From Coriobacteriales bacterium (GTDB lineage: Bacteria > Actinomycetota > Coriobacteriia > Coriobacteriales > UBA8131): a DNA stretch of 7,722 nt. Within the stretch, counting starts at the first letter, position 1. Each line of letters starts with the position of its first letter. Where the stretch lies: the NCBI GenBank assembly GCA_031254905.1, contig JAIRTN010000113.1:1-7722 (forward strand), given 5' to 3'. The position numbers and the translations under genes were made by a program. Shown in pieces: positions 1 to 4,759 of the stretch. A model generated the notes under the pieces. The model was not told where the DNA came from. It saw only the letters and a program-made list of their open reading frames with translations, and searched no databases.

Positions 1-18
1 CGTGTGCTCTTCCGATCT
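1..18. other. Illumina adapter remnant at contig end
   Basis: Bases 1-18 (CGTGTGCTCTTCCGATCT) match exactly the last 18 bases of the standard Illumina TruSeq read-2 adapter. An 18-base exact match at the very end of a contig is best explained as untrimmed library sequence carried into the assembly, not as genome. The reading frame of the hypB fragment runs into it by chance, so about the first five codons of that frame (the residues before Asp-Tyr-Leu-Pro) should not be trusted. Confidence 0.93.
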
Positions 19-184
19 CGACTATTTGCCCCTCAATCCCGACTTCGATATGGATGCCTTGAGACAGGGTGCGCGAGTTCTCAATCCTGCCATGGATATA
101 TTTGTCGTGTCCGCACGAACCGGGGAAGGCATGGAGGAGCTTGCCGCATGGTTTGCGGAGCGACGAGAAACACTCATTCAATAG
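19..184 (+). CDS. hypB: Hydrogenase nickel-incorporation GTPase HypB, C-terminal fragment
   Basis: This is the last part of HypB, the SIMIBI-class GTPase that, with HypA, inserts nickel into the large subunit of [NiFe]-hydrogenases in the cytoplasm. About 54 native residues are visible. They include the family's C-terminal pattern: a D/L-rich strand followed by LPLNPDFDMD, then ARxLNP and the VSARTGEGMEEL segment, which corresponds to the G5 loop (S-A-K/R-T-G-x-G-M) that contacts the guanine base. The P-loop, the metal-binding cysteines and the NKxD motif lie outside the window. The stop codon is TAG at 182-184. The 5' end is cut by the contig boundary and fused to adapter sequence. The usual partner gene hypA is present but about 2.5 kb downstream, with two other genes between. 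Assignment is from recognised C-terminal motifs and the presence of hypA. Confidence 0.82.
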
Positions 185-187
185 GAA

Positions 188-230
188 ATAGGGACGGCGG
201 TGAGGCAAGAGCGCCCGACCTTATCCCTAT
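188..230. terminator. Possible bidirectional terminator hairpin between convergent hypB and tetR-type gene
   Basis: The arms ATAGGGA (188-194) and TCCCTAT (224-230) are perfect inverted repeats. The interior can pair further through GGT/ACC and GGC/GCC-type segments, giving a long imperfect hairpin. It lies in the 82-base gap between two genes that converge on it, where a shared terminator is expected. Read on the minus strand the hairpin is followed by TTTCC, only a weak U-tract. On the plus strand it is followed by AAAA. Termination is inferred from position and fold. Confidence 0.4.
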
Positions 231-266
231 AAAACAACACTTTGCAGCCTTATGCGCTCCTGCTTC

Positions 267-830
267 CTATGCTGTGACGAGAAGGTAGGGTTTTAAGCAG
301 GGAGGCATGTCTTCAACATGCCAAGTGGCAAGGGTTTCGGCGGGTGTGATCATGCCGTTTTTATGCCATTGAAATAACATGTTGCAGCCGGTTAGTATAT
401 AGTTTTCAAAAGAGAAGATGATTCTATCGTCAATAGCTTCGGCTCCGAACTTACTCTTAAAATAATCGATAAAAAGTTTTAGATGTGCGTCGAGGATAAA
501 CGTCGAGACCCAATAGTGCCTGCGCATGTAGTCTTCGATGTTCTTCATGTAGTTTGCCCTCTCAGTAAAACCTCGAACACAGTCGAGGGCGTAAGGAGGG
601 TAGCCAAGGCCTTTGAGGATGGTTTCTTCGAAAACCTTCTTTCTCAAGGCAAAGTATCTCCATTCTGTGAGTTCATCCTTATCCTTGAAGTAATTGTAGA
701 AGGTTCGAGTGGAAAGGCCGCAGTTTTTCGTGATATCGCTGATCGTAATATTCCGGTAAGGCGTCGACTTGGTGAGTTCAAATAAGGAGTCAGAGAGTAT
801 TTGCTGTGTGCTTGGCCGGACGATAGTCAT
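267..830 (-). CDS. TetR/AcrR-family transcriptional regulator
   Basis: A 187-residue protein of normal TetR-family length. The N-terminal 60 residues form the family's DNA-binding domain. The helix-turn-helix lies at about residues 28-47, with the characteristic ITISDITKNCGLSTRTFYNY stretch leading into F-K-D-K-D-E-L. The remaining ~125 residues are a ligand-binding and dimerisation domain that diverges too much to name a ligand. The start is well supported: AGGAGG (minus strand, 836-841) lies 5 bases before the ATG. The gene is transcribed divergently from the Tat ferredoxin gene at 1042, with a 211-base shared upstream region, so control of that gene and of itself is the simplest inference. 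Codon use is more A+T-rich than in the purine genes. It is also convergent with hypB, so it is unlikely to belong to a hyp operon. Confidence 0.88.
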   Translation of the reverse strand: MTIVRPSTQQILSDSLFELTKSTPYRNITISDITKNCGLSTRTFYNYFKDKDELTEWRYFALRKKVFEETILKGLGYPPYALDCVRGFTERANYMKNIEDYMRRHYWVSTFILDAHLKLFIDYFKSKFGAEAIDDRIIFSFENYILTGCNMLFQWHKNGMITPAETLATWHVEDMPPCLKPYLLVTA

Positions 831-1041
831 GAAATCCTCCTGTCCTCGTTTCTTCGGGGTTCATGGATCTTGGAATTTGTGTAAACCTTTCTCGATTCGA
901 TTGTTCTTAGAATTGAAGCGGGCTCCTCGGCTTACTTAGACTAAATACGATTTCAGGCCGCAATATAGCAACCTGCGGTGCTGCATGTCAACTCAATGGT
1001 ATGTGCTGTGAGAGGAAGCTGCGAGAGGAAAGGAGAATACA
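831..1041. promoter_or_regulatory. Divergent intergenic control region between regulator and Tat ferredoxin genes
   Basis: This 211-base gap separates two divergent genes and must carry promoters in both directions. Good Shine-Dalgarno sequences are visible at both ends (AGGAGG on the minus strand, AAAGGAG on the plus strand). Short inverted repeats that could be regulator sites are TTCT-T-AGAA at 904-912 and CCGCA/TGCGG at 958-962 and 974-978. No -35/-10 pair with correct 16-18 base spacing stands out on either strand. Operator function is inference only. Confidence 0.4.
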
Positions 1042-2595
1042 ATGACTTCAGTGAAAGAAGATGTTGGATTGCCCGAGGTATCGAGGCGGAGTTTTCTGGC
1101 GGGCGCCGCCGTGGGACTTGCTGGCGTTTTGGGGCCGTTTTCTGTTGTGGCCTGCACAAAGCAAGAGGAAGAGACAGTATTGGGTGCTGCTGCTTCTACA
1201 GATGTGCCGCCTACCGGTATTGGCTCTACGGGTAGCAGGGCCACTCTCCCTGCGGTCAATATCAAGCGGGTGGGTGATCCCGCGATCCTGAATGCTGCTG
1301 GCCAAATGGATGCTGTCAAGTTCGTGACAGATCTGACCAAAGACGAACTCGATGCGATGCTTATTGATGAAGCGGAGGTTACCGAGGACTTTACGACGAA
1401 TAGTGGCAAAGTTGTACCGGCGGTGTATCTTGCCTTGCGCAATCGCATCAACCGAATTGGTATGGGCATCGGTGCGGGTGTTGCTGGCGAGAGTGAGTGG
1501 GACATGCTCATGAGTATTTGGAGTGAGGAAGATGCCGCTCATGAGCTTGAAATGCCTCTCAACAAATGGTTCAATGCCACTGATTATGCCTTCGTCTCTG
1601 GGCGTAGCGAAAAAGAGAGCCGAGAGATATGTGACAGTCTCGCAGACCGCGCGCTTATTTGGCGTATCCGCCGTGGCGGTATACCGCATTACGCTGTTGC
1701 GCCTCAGTTGCCCGGATATTGGGAGAACCACCAGTTGCTTCTGGTTGCTCGAGGCGAAGTGGAGAAGGCTGCAAAGTTTGCTGCTGATTGCGATCTTGCG
1801 TTTGCGAATGGCCGACAGTTTGCCACTTCTATTCATCGATGGGTCACGCATTTCTTTCCTATAGGAAAGGATGTCGTTAAAGGTGAGATGTTTCCTTATG
1901 ACGATTGGGAAGCAATGCTTCAGCGTCATGAGGTATTTTCAGTTATGCCTTGCCAATGCCGCCAGAAGCGCGATCTGCTCGGCATTCGTGCCGAGGGCTG
2001 CACTGAAGACGTACATCCTCTTGAGACCTGTACCTCGTATGGCGAACTCGCCCAATTCTACATTGAGATCGGCATCGCTCGCGAACTCACGCGCGAGGAG
2101 GCCATCGCACAGGTCAAAGACAATATCAGTCATGGCTTGGCGCTCGAGGGGCCGCGCAGTATGGCCGGGGGCACCTTCTGTGCCTGTCATCACGATTGCT
2201 GTCTTGTCATGGCCACGATAAACAGGTCGCCGGAGCCACCGAACATCATGCCAACCATCAGTGCCTACACTCTTGAATATGACAAGGATGCTTGTATCAA
2301 GTGCTACGCCTGTGTTGAGCGCTGTACCATGGGCGCACTTTCGACGGGAGAGGATGGTCTGGTGGCCTCTAACGGGTTTTGTATAAGCTGCGGCCACTGC
2401 GTGAAGACCTGTCCAGCCCAAGCACGCATCTTGGTGCCAAAAGATGTCAGTGAGACTTTTGAAATACAGCAAGATGCCTTTGCGGATTCCTTGGAATTGG
2501 CCAGAATACGTATGGCCCAAGGTCGCATCCGTGACTTCACGGGGGACATCGATGCTGTTTTCTTTGAGCCGGAAGAAATTGCGGCTGGCAAATAA
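1042..2595 (+). CDS. Twin-arginine-exported, cysteine-rich 2[4Fe-4S] ferredoxin-like lipoprotein
   Basis: A 517-residue protein. The N-terminus has a Tat signal (SRRSFLAG, residues 14-21), a hydrophobic stretch to about residue 36, and a lipobox-like V-V-A-C ending at Cys38. It is therefore predicted to be a folded, cofactor-bearing lipoprotein on the outer face of the membrane. Residues ~90-300 have no motif I recognise. Residues 304-387 carry a cysteine-rich module: C304-Q-C306-R, C320, C330, then F-C380-A-C382-H-H-D-C386-C387. I recall similar CxCR ... CxC..CC modules in ferredoxin-like proteins of anaerobes. The C-terminal part has two classic 4Fe-4S motifs, C418-x2-C421-x2-C424-x3-C428 and C447-x2-C450-x2-C453-x3-C457 (followed by Pro). 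The role is probably electron transfer to an unidentified partner; substrate and partner are unknown. The start is supported by AAAGGAG about 6 bases before ATG. It is followed 58 bases later by hypA on the same strand. Confidence 0.82.
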   Translation: MTSVKEDVGLPEVSRRSFLAGAAVGLAGVLGPFSVVACTKQEEETVLGAAASTDVPPTGIGSTGSRATLPAVNIKRVGDPAILNAAGQMDAVKFVTDLTKDELDAMLIDEAEVTEDFTTNSGKVVPAVYLALRNRINRIGMGIGAGVAGESEWDMLMSIWSEEDAAHELEMPLNKWFNATDYAFVSGRSEKESREICDSLADRALIWRIRRGGIPHYAVAPQLPGYWENHQLLLVARGEVEKAAKFAADCDLAFANGRQFATSIHRWVTHFFPIGKDVVKGEMFPYDDWEAMLQRHEVFSVMPCQCRQKRDLLGIRAEGCTEDVHPLETCTSYGELAQFYIEIGIARELTREEAIAQVKDNISHGLALEGPRSMAGGTFCACHHDCCLVMATINRSPEPPNIMPTISAYTLEYDKDACIKCYACVERCTMGALSTGEDGLVASNGFCISCGHCVKTCPAQARILVPKDVSETFEIQQDAFADSLELARIRMAQGRIRDFTGDIDAVFFEPEEIAAGK

Positions 2596-2600
2596 GATCT

Positions 2601-2628
2601 CGGTGTGCGCGCGTCTGCGCGCACACCG
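2601..2628 (+). other. Perfect 12-bp intercistronic hairpin
   Basis: CGGTGTGCGCGC (2601-2612) and GCGCGCACACCG (2617-2628) are perfect reverse complements around the 4-base loop GTCT. The hairpin starts 5 bases after the ferredoxin-like stop codon and ends 25 bases before the hypA start codon. No run of T follows on the plus strand, so it is not a classical intrinsic terminator. It may partly terminate, protect the upstream mRNA from 3' exonucleases or mark a processing site, which would set different expression levels for the two genes. Confidence 0.6.
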
Positions 2629-2653
2629 TAACTGAGAGGATCGAGGACAGAAC

Positions 2654-3004
2654 ATGCATGAGATGTCATTGGCAGTGGATGTCGTCGACAATGTCATAAA
2701 GGCTGCTCTAGAAACATCGGCGCGCAAGGTTAGTACTATTTATCTTACTATTGGCAACGGTAGAGATATCGTGGTGGATCTGTTTGAAGGATTGATAGCT
2801 TACCTTTCACGAGGCACCATCGCTGAAGGTGCCGAAGTTGTGATGAATTGTGTGCCGTATACAGTTTGTTGTAATGATTGTGGCTGGGTCTATTCGCTCG
2901 ATATCTTCAGTAAAAAGACGTGTCGGTGTCCGAGTTGTGGCGAAACGGGGTATACACTCAATTCGGGTTTAGAGTTTTGGATCGACAGGATTGAAGTGGC
3001 TTAA
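2654..3004 (+). CDS. hypA: Hydrogenase maturation nickel metallochaperone HypA
   Basis: HypA delivers Ni(II), together with HypB, to the [NiFe]-hydrogenase large-subunit precursor in the cytoplasm. The 116-residue length is normal for the family. The invariant N-terminal Met-His-Glu (residues 1-3), whose His2 forms the nickel site, is present. The structural zinc site is C73-x2-C76 and C92-x2-C95, in the segments CCNDCG and CRCPSCGE. Three further cysteines (C66, C72, C90) surround the zinc loop. The start is supported by GAGG 7 bases upstream of ATG. It follows the Tat ferredoxin gene on the same strand after a strong hairpin, so it may be co-transcribed with it. hypB is about 2.5 kb upstream, unlike the common adjacent hypAB arrangement. 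HybF, the E. coli paralogue, cannot be told apart by sequence, but hypA is the standard name for a single copy. Confidence 0.9.
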   Translation: MHEMSLAVDVVDNVIKAALETSARKVSTIYLTIGNGRDIVVDLFEGLIAYLSRGTIAEGAEVVMNCVPYTVCCNDCGWVYSLDIFSKKTCRCPSCGETGYTLNSGLEFWIDRIEVA

Positions 3005-3018
3005 ACCCTAACGGGAAC

Positions 3019-3096
3019 TGCCCACTCAATAGGGGAAGTAGCGATGGACCCATCTCGCTCGTGGCGTGTTCTGGGCCGAAAACACTAGAGTGGGCA
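3019..3096 (+). ncRNA. Candidate structured RNA element with three-way junction
   Basis: A perfect 9-bp stem (TGCCCACTC 3019-3027 with GAGTGGGCA 3088-3096) encloses two smaller stems: AGCGA/TCGCT (3040-3044, 3055-3059) and GTGTT/AACAC (3066-3070, 3081-3085). This fits a three-way junction. It starts 15 bases after the hypA stop. It does not match the consensus of any riboswitch, SRP RNA, tmRNA, RNase P RNA or tRNA that I know. The strand is a guess from the direction of neighbouring genes. It could also be the footprint of a degenerate repeat element. Confidence 0.22.
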
Positions 3097-3130
3097 TAGC
3101 CGCAGATGGCGAAGCCATCTCGTGTGCATG

Positions 3131-3166
3131 GAGAGGGGCGACTGTTTTTTTAAGGTCGTCCCTCTC
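3131..3166 (+). terminator. Long hairpin with T-rich loop, possible terminator or RNA stabiliser downstream of hypA
   Basis: GAGAGGGGCGAC (3131-3142) pairs with GTCGTCCCTCTC (3155-3166) over 12 pairs, with one G-U, around a 12-base loop containing seven T in a row. A perfect 7-bp hairpin (3104-3120) lies just upstream; its 3' arm, plus a short linker, precedes this structure. The T-run sits in the loop and not after the stem, so it is not a textbook rho-independent terminator. Its position after hypA makes transcript 3'-end formation a reasonable guess. Confidence 0.35.
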
Positions 3167-3231
3167 CCGTCATTGTGGGGCTTGGCCCGACAATTGAGCC
3201 CACGCGTAACAGCCCGCAATCGCTCGACTAG

Positions 3232-3254
3232 ATACTCGGGACAAGCCCGAGTAT
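3232..3254. repeat. REP-like perfect palindrome
   Basis: ATACTCGGG (3232-3240) and CCCGAGTAT (3246-3254) are perfect 9-bp inverted repeats around ACAAG, followed by GACGG. The form (CTCGGG-ACAAG-CCCGAG flanked by GAT and ATGAC) resembles dispersed intergenic palindromic repeats seen in many bacterial genomes. Only one copy is present in this window, so membership of a repeat family is inferred. Confidence 0.4.
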
Positions 3255-3381
3255 GACGGAAGGGGGATTTTCGGTGCTTCTCTAACCAGAAGCTGCATAA
3301 AACCGCGTAGAGTTTCTGTGGGGAACCGCAAAACGGGAATGTGACGGGATGCTTGATGGGGGCCCTTGACGACGGGGCTTG

Positions 3382-3390
3382 TGCTAGAAT
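3382..3390 (+). promoter_or_regulatory. Extended -10 promoter for the small membrane protein and sortase genes
   Basis: TGC-TAGAAT (TGn at 3382-3384, TAGAAT at 3385-3390) is a good extended -10 hexamer. It would place the transcript start near 3397 and give a leader of about 35 bases before the ATG at 3432. A TTGACG lies upstream at 3366-3371, but its 13-base spacing from TAGAAT is too short for a normal -35, so recognition would rest on the extended -10. CTTGACG (3365-3371) and CGTCAAG (3401-3407) form an inverted pair flanking the -10. Confidence 0.5.
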
Positions 3391-3431
3391 GGTCTGGTAC
3401 CGTCAAGACAATGATGAGACAAAGGAGTGAC

Positions 3432-3602
3432 ATGAACTTTTTGGCACTGTTTGCGGAATCCCCGGAAGCGGAGAAGCTGTTTGGGTTGGAAATACCCGAG
3501 AATGTTTTTTGGGGAATCGTCATAGCTGTTATCGCCGTAGTTGTTCTGGTGGTGGCGGCTTTCATCGCCAAGGGCTTCTTTGACGAACTGAAAAAGAAAT
3601 AG
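3432..3602 (+). CDS. Small single-span membrane protein, 56 residues
   Basis: The start ATG has AAAGGAG centred about 8 bases upstream and lies ~40 bases after a plausible extended -10, so this short frame is credible. An upstream in-frame TTG at 3366 falls inside the promoter and is not the start. The protein has a short N-terminal segment with an acidic patch (ESPEAEKLFGLEIPENV), one strong transmembrane helix at about residues 26-47 (WGIVIAVIAVVVLVVAAFIA), and a short charged tail ending in DELKKK. Positive residues after the helix suggest the C-terminus is cytoplasmic. I do not recognise a family. It precedes the sortase gene by about 85 bases on the same strand and may be co-transcribed. 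It has no sortase sorting motif (LPxTG or NPxTN), so it is not an obvious sortase substrate. A membrane scaffold or regulator role is possible but unproven. Confidence 0.62.
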   Translation: MNFLALFAESPEAEKLFGLEIPENVFWGIVIAVIAVVVLVVAAFIAKGFFDELKKK

Positions 3603-3687
3603 CGTTCTCCGTTGATTTGCGTCAAGGCTCTCGCGTGCGCAAGCATGGCGGGAGCACTTGTACTTTTGCGTGTAAGTGAGGCGAGGT

Positions 3688-4671
3688 TTGGCAGCGTATA
3701 CTCCGAAGCATCTGAAGAATGATGACAAGAAGCCTTCGGAGGCGGAGTTTCGTCCCCCGAGAAGGGAGGCGAGCGGCCGTGAGAGGGCTTCTCGGACTGA
3801 CAGGAGTTCGCGAATCGCGCGAAGATCCGATTCTTCGCGCTCATCGCGCAGACGAGCGCATCCGGAAACCTTCGATGGAGCAGGGCTTCGCGAGACTTCG
3901 GGCCTTGTAGAAGCCGAACCCCATAAAACTTCAAGATTCCATCTCAGCCTTGCGCTGGGCATTGTTTTTTTTGTCATCGCGCTGGTAATCGCTGTGTTTT
4001 TATTCTATGGCTCCCTGAGCGCCAACCAAAGCTACAGTTCGATAAAGACGCTCGCCGGGATGGATATGGAAGGTGCGGTTGCCCCCGATGCAAATATGGA
4101 CGACCTCAAGGTAAACTGGGAGGCGATTAAGGCAATTAACTCCGACATCGTTGGCTGGATTATGATTCCCGATACCCAGATAAACTATCCCATCGTCCAA
4201 GCAAGCGACAACGAGTTTTACCTCACCCATCTTGCCGATAAAACCTCCAACAACAACGGCTCCATATTCCTCGACAGCGAAAACAACCCCGCTCTCACGG
4301 ACTGGAACAACATCATCTACGGCCACAATCTTCTCAACGGCTCCATGTTCGCGCGTCTTAAGGCCTACGCCGAGCAGGACTTCTTCGACGCGCACCGAAC
4401 GATTTTTCTCTCCACACCCGAGAGGCTCCTTCGACTTCAGGTCGACGCCGCTCTGGTGTGCGACGCGGATGACAAGGTGAGGCGTTTTGCCTTCAACAAT
4501 CGCGAGGATTTCAACTCTTACGTCGGGATGCTGCTGGACTACGCCGTAATCAATGAACTTGCACAGGGCGAAATTCCCGAGAACCTTTATTGCTTCGTTA
4601 CCTGTACGGATACGAATTACTCGAAGCGGACGATGATTTTGGCGTCGGTGGTTGAGACAAGAGACCTCTGA
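3688..4671 (+). CDS. srtB: Class B sortase (membrane-anchored cysteine transpeptidase)
   Basis: Sortases cleave a C-terminal sorting signal of exported proteins and join them to the peptidoglycan cross-bridge or to one another. This is a 327-residue protein (numbering from TTG at 3688). About 85 N-terminal cytoplasmic residues are very rich in Arg, Ser and Glu. A transmembrane helix follows (~86-110, LSLALGIVFFVIALVIAVFL). The extracellular sortase domain has NSDIVGWIMIPDTQINYPIVQ (~151-171), YGHNL with catalytic His213, FVTCT with catalytic Cys306, and YSKR with Arg314. The GWI.IP..I.YP.VQ signature and domain length point to class B. The TTG start is preferred because GTGAGG lies 6 bases upstream; a GTG at 3676 adds four residues but lacks a clear ribosome site. 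No gene with a sorting signal is in the window, so the substrate is unknown. The 3' end abuts purF with no clear gap. Confidence 0.87.
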   Translation: MAAYTPKHLKNDDKKPSEAEFRPPRREASGRERASRTDRSSRIARRSDSSRSSRRRAHPETFDGAGLRETSGLVEAEPHKTSRFHLSLALGIVFFVIALVIAVFLFYGSLSANQSYSSIKTLAGMDMEGAVAPDANMDDLKVNWEAIKAINSDIVGWIMIPDTQINYPIVQASDNEFYLTHLADKTSNNNGSIFLDSENNPALTDWNNIIYGHNLLNGSMFARLKAYAEQDFFDAHRTIFLSTPERLLRLQVDAALVCDADDKVRRFAFNNREDFNSYVGMLLDYAVINELAQGEIPENLYCFVTCTDTNYSKRTMILASVVETRDL

Positions 4672-4687
4672 CGAAAAGCCTCTAACG

Positions 4688-4741
4688 AAAGTGATGAAAG
4701 CGACAAAAGTGACAAAAGCGATGGGAGCGATGAAGGAGATG
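4688..4741 (+). repeat. Six degenerate 9-bp tandem repeats at the 5' end of purF
   Basis: Six consecutive 9-base units follow AAAGYGAYR-like spacing: AAAGTGATG, AAAGCGACA, AAAGTGACA, AAAGCGATG, GGAGCGATG, AAGGAGATG. If translated in the purF frame they encode KVM-KAT-KVT-KAM-GAM-KEM. They contain four in-frame ATG codons (4694, 4721, 4730, 4739), which makes the purF start uncertain. Unit number could vary between strains by slippage. Confidence 0.7.
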
Positions 4742-4759
4742 GGCGAAGGTAAGGGCACG

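Larger units (their letters stand above)
3005..3365. other. Long gene-free spacer rich in inverted repeats
   Basis: About 360 bases without a supportable gene. I see no tRNA, no rRNA and no CRISPR repeats. It holds four separate fold signals: a closing stem TGCCCACTC/GAGTGGGCA (3019-3027, 3088-3096), a 7-bp hairpin AGATGGC-GAA-GCCATCT (3104-3120), a 12-bp hairpin (3131-3166), and a 9-bp palindrome (3232-3254). There is also a small GCTTCT/AGAAGC hairpin (3276-3293). The plus-strand promoter for the next gene begins at its right end. Confidence 0.6.

Noticed and set aside
4..288. 94-codon plus-strand frame at the left end
   Set aside because: It starts inside the adapter, runs in another frame over hypB, and has no conserved motif.
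1048..1929. 293-codon open frame on the minus strand inside the Tat ferredoxin gene
   Set aside because: Antisense shadow; the plus-strand product has a Tat signal and cluster motifs, while the minus-strand product shows none.
3366..3390. TTGACG and TAGAAT as a standard -35/-10 pair
   Set aside because: The spacing is 13 bases, well below the usual 16-18, so I rely only on the extended -10.
3005..3431. tRNA, CRISPR array or insertion-sequence end in the long spacer
   Set aside because: No cloverleaf or T-arm sequence, no regularly spaced repeats, and no transposase remnant or terminal repeats with target duplication were seen.
3170..3934. 254-codon minus-strand frame over the intergenic region and sortase 5' end
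   Set aside because: Covers a plausible promoter, the small membrane protein gene and the sortase N-terminal region; composition is not coding-like and no domain is visible.
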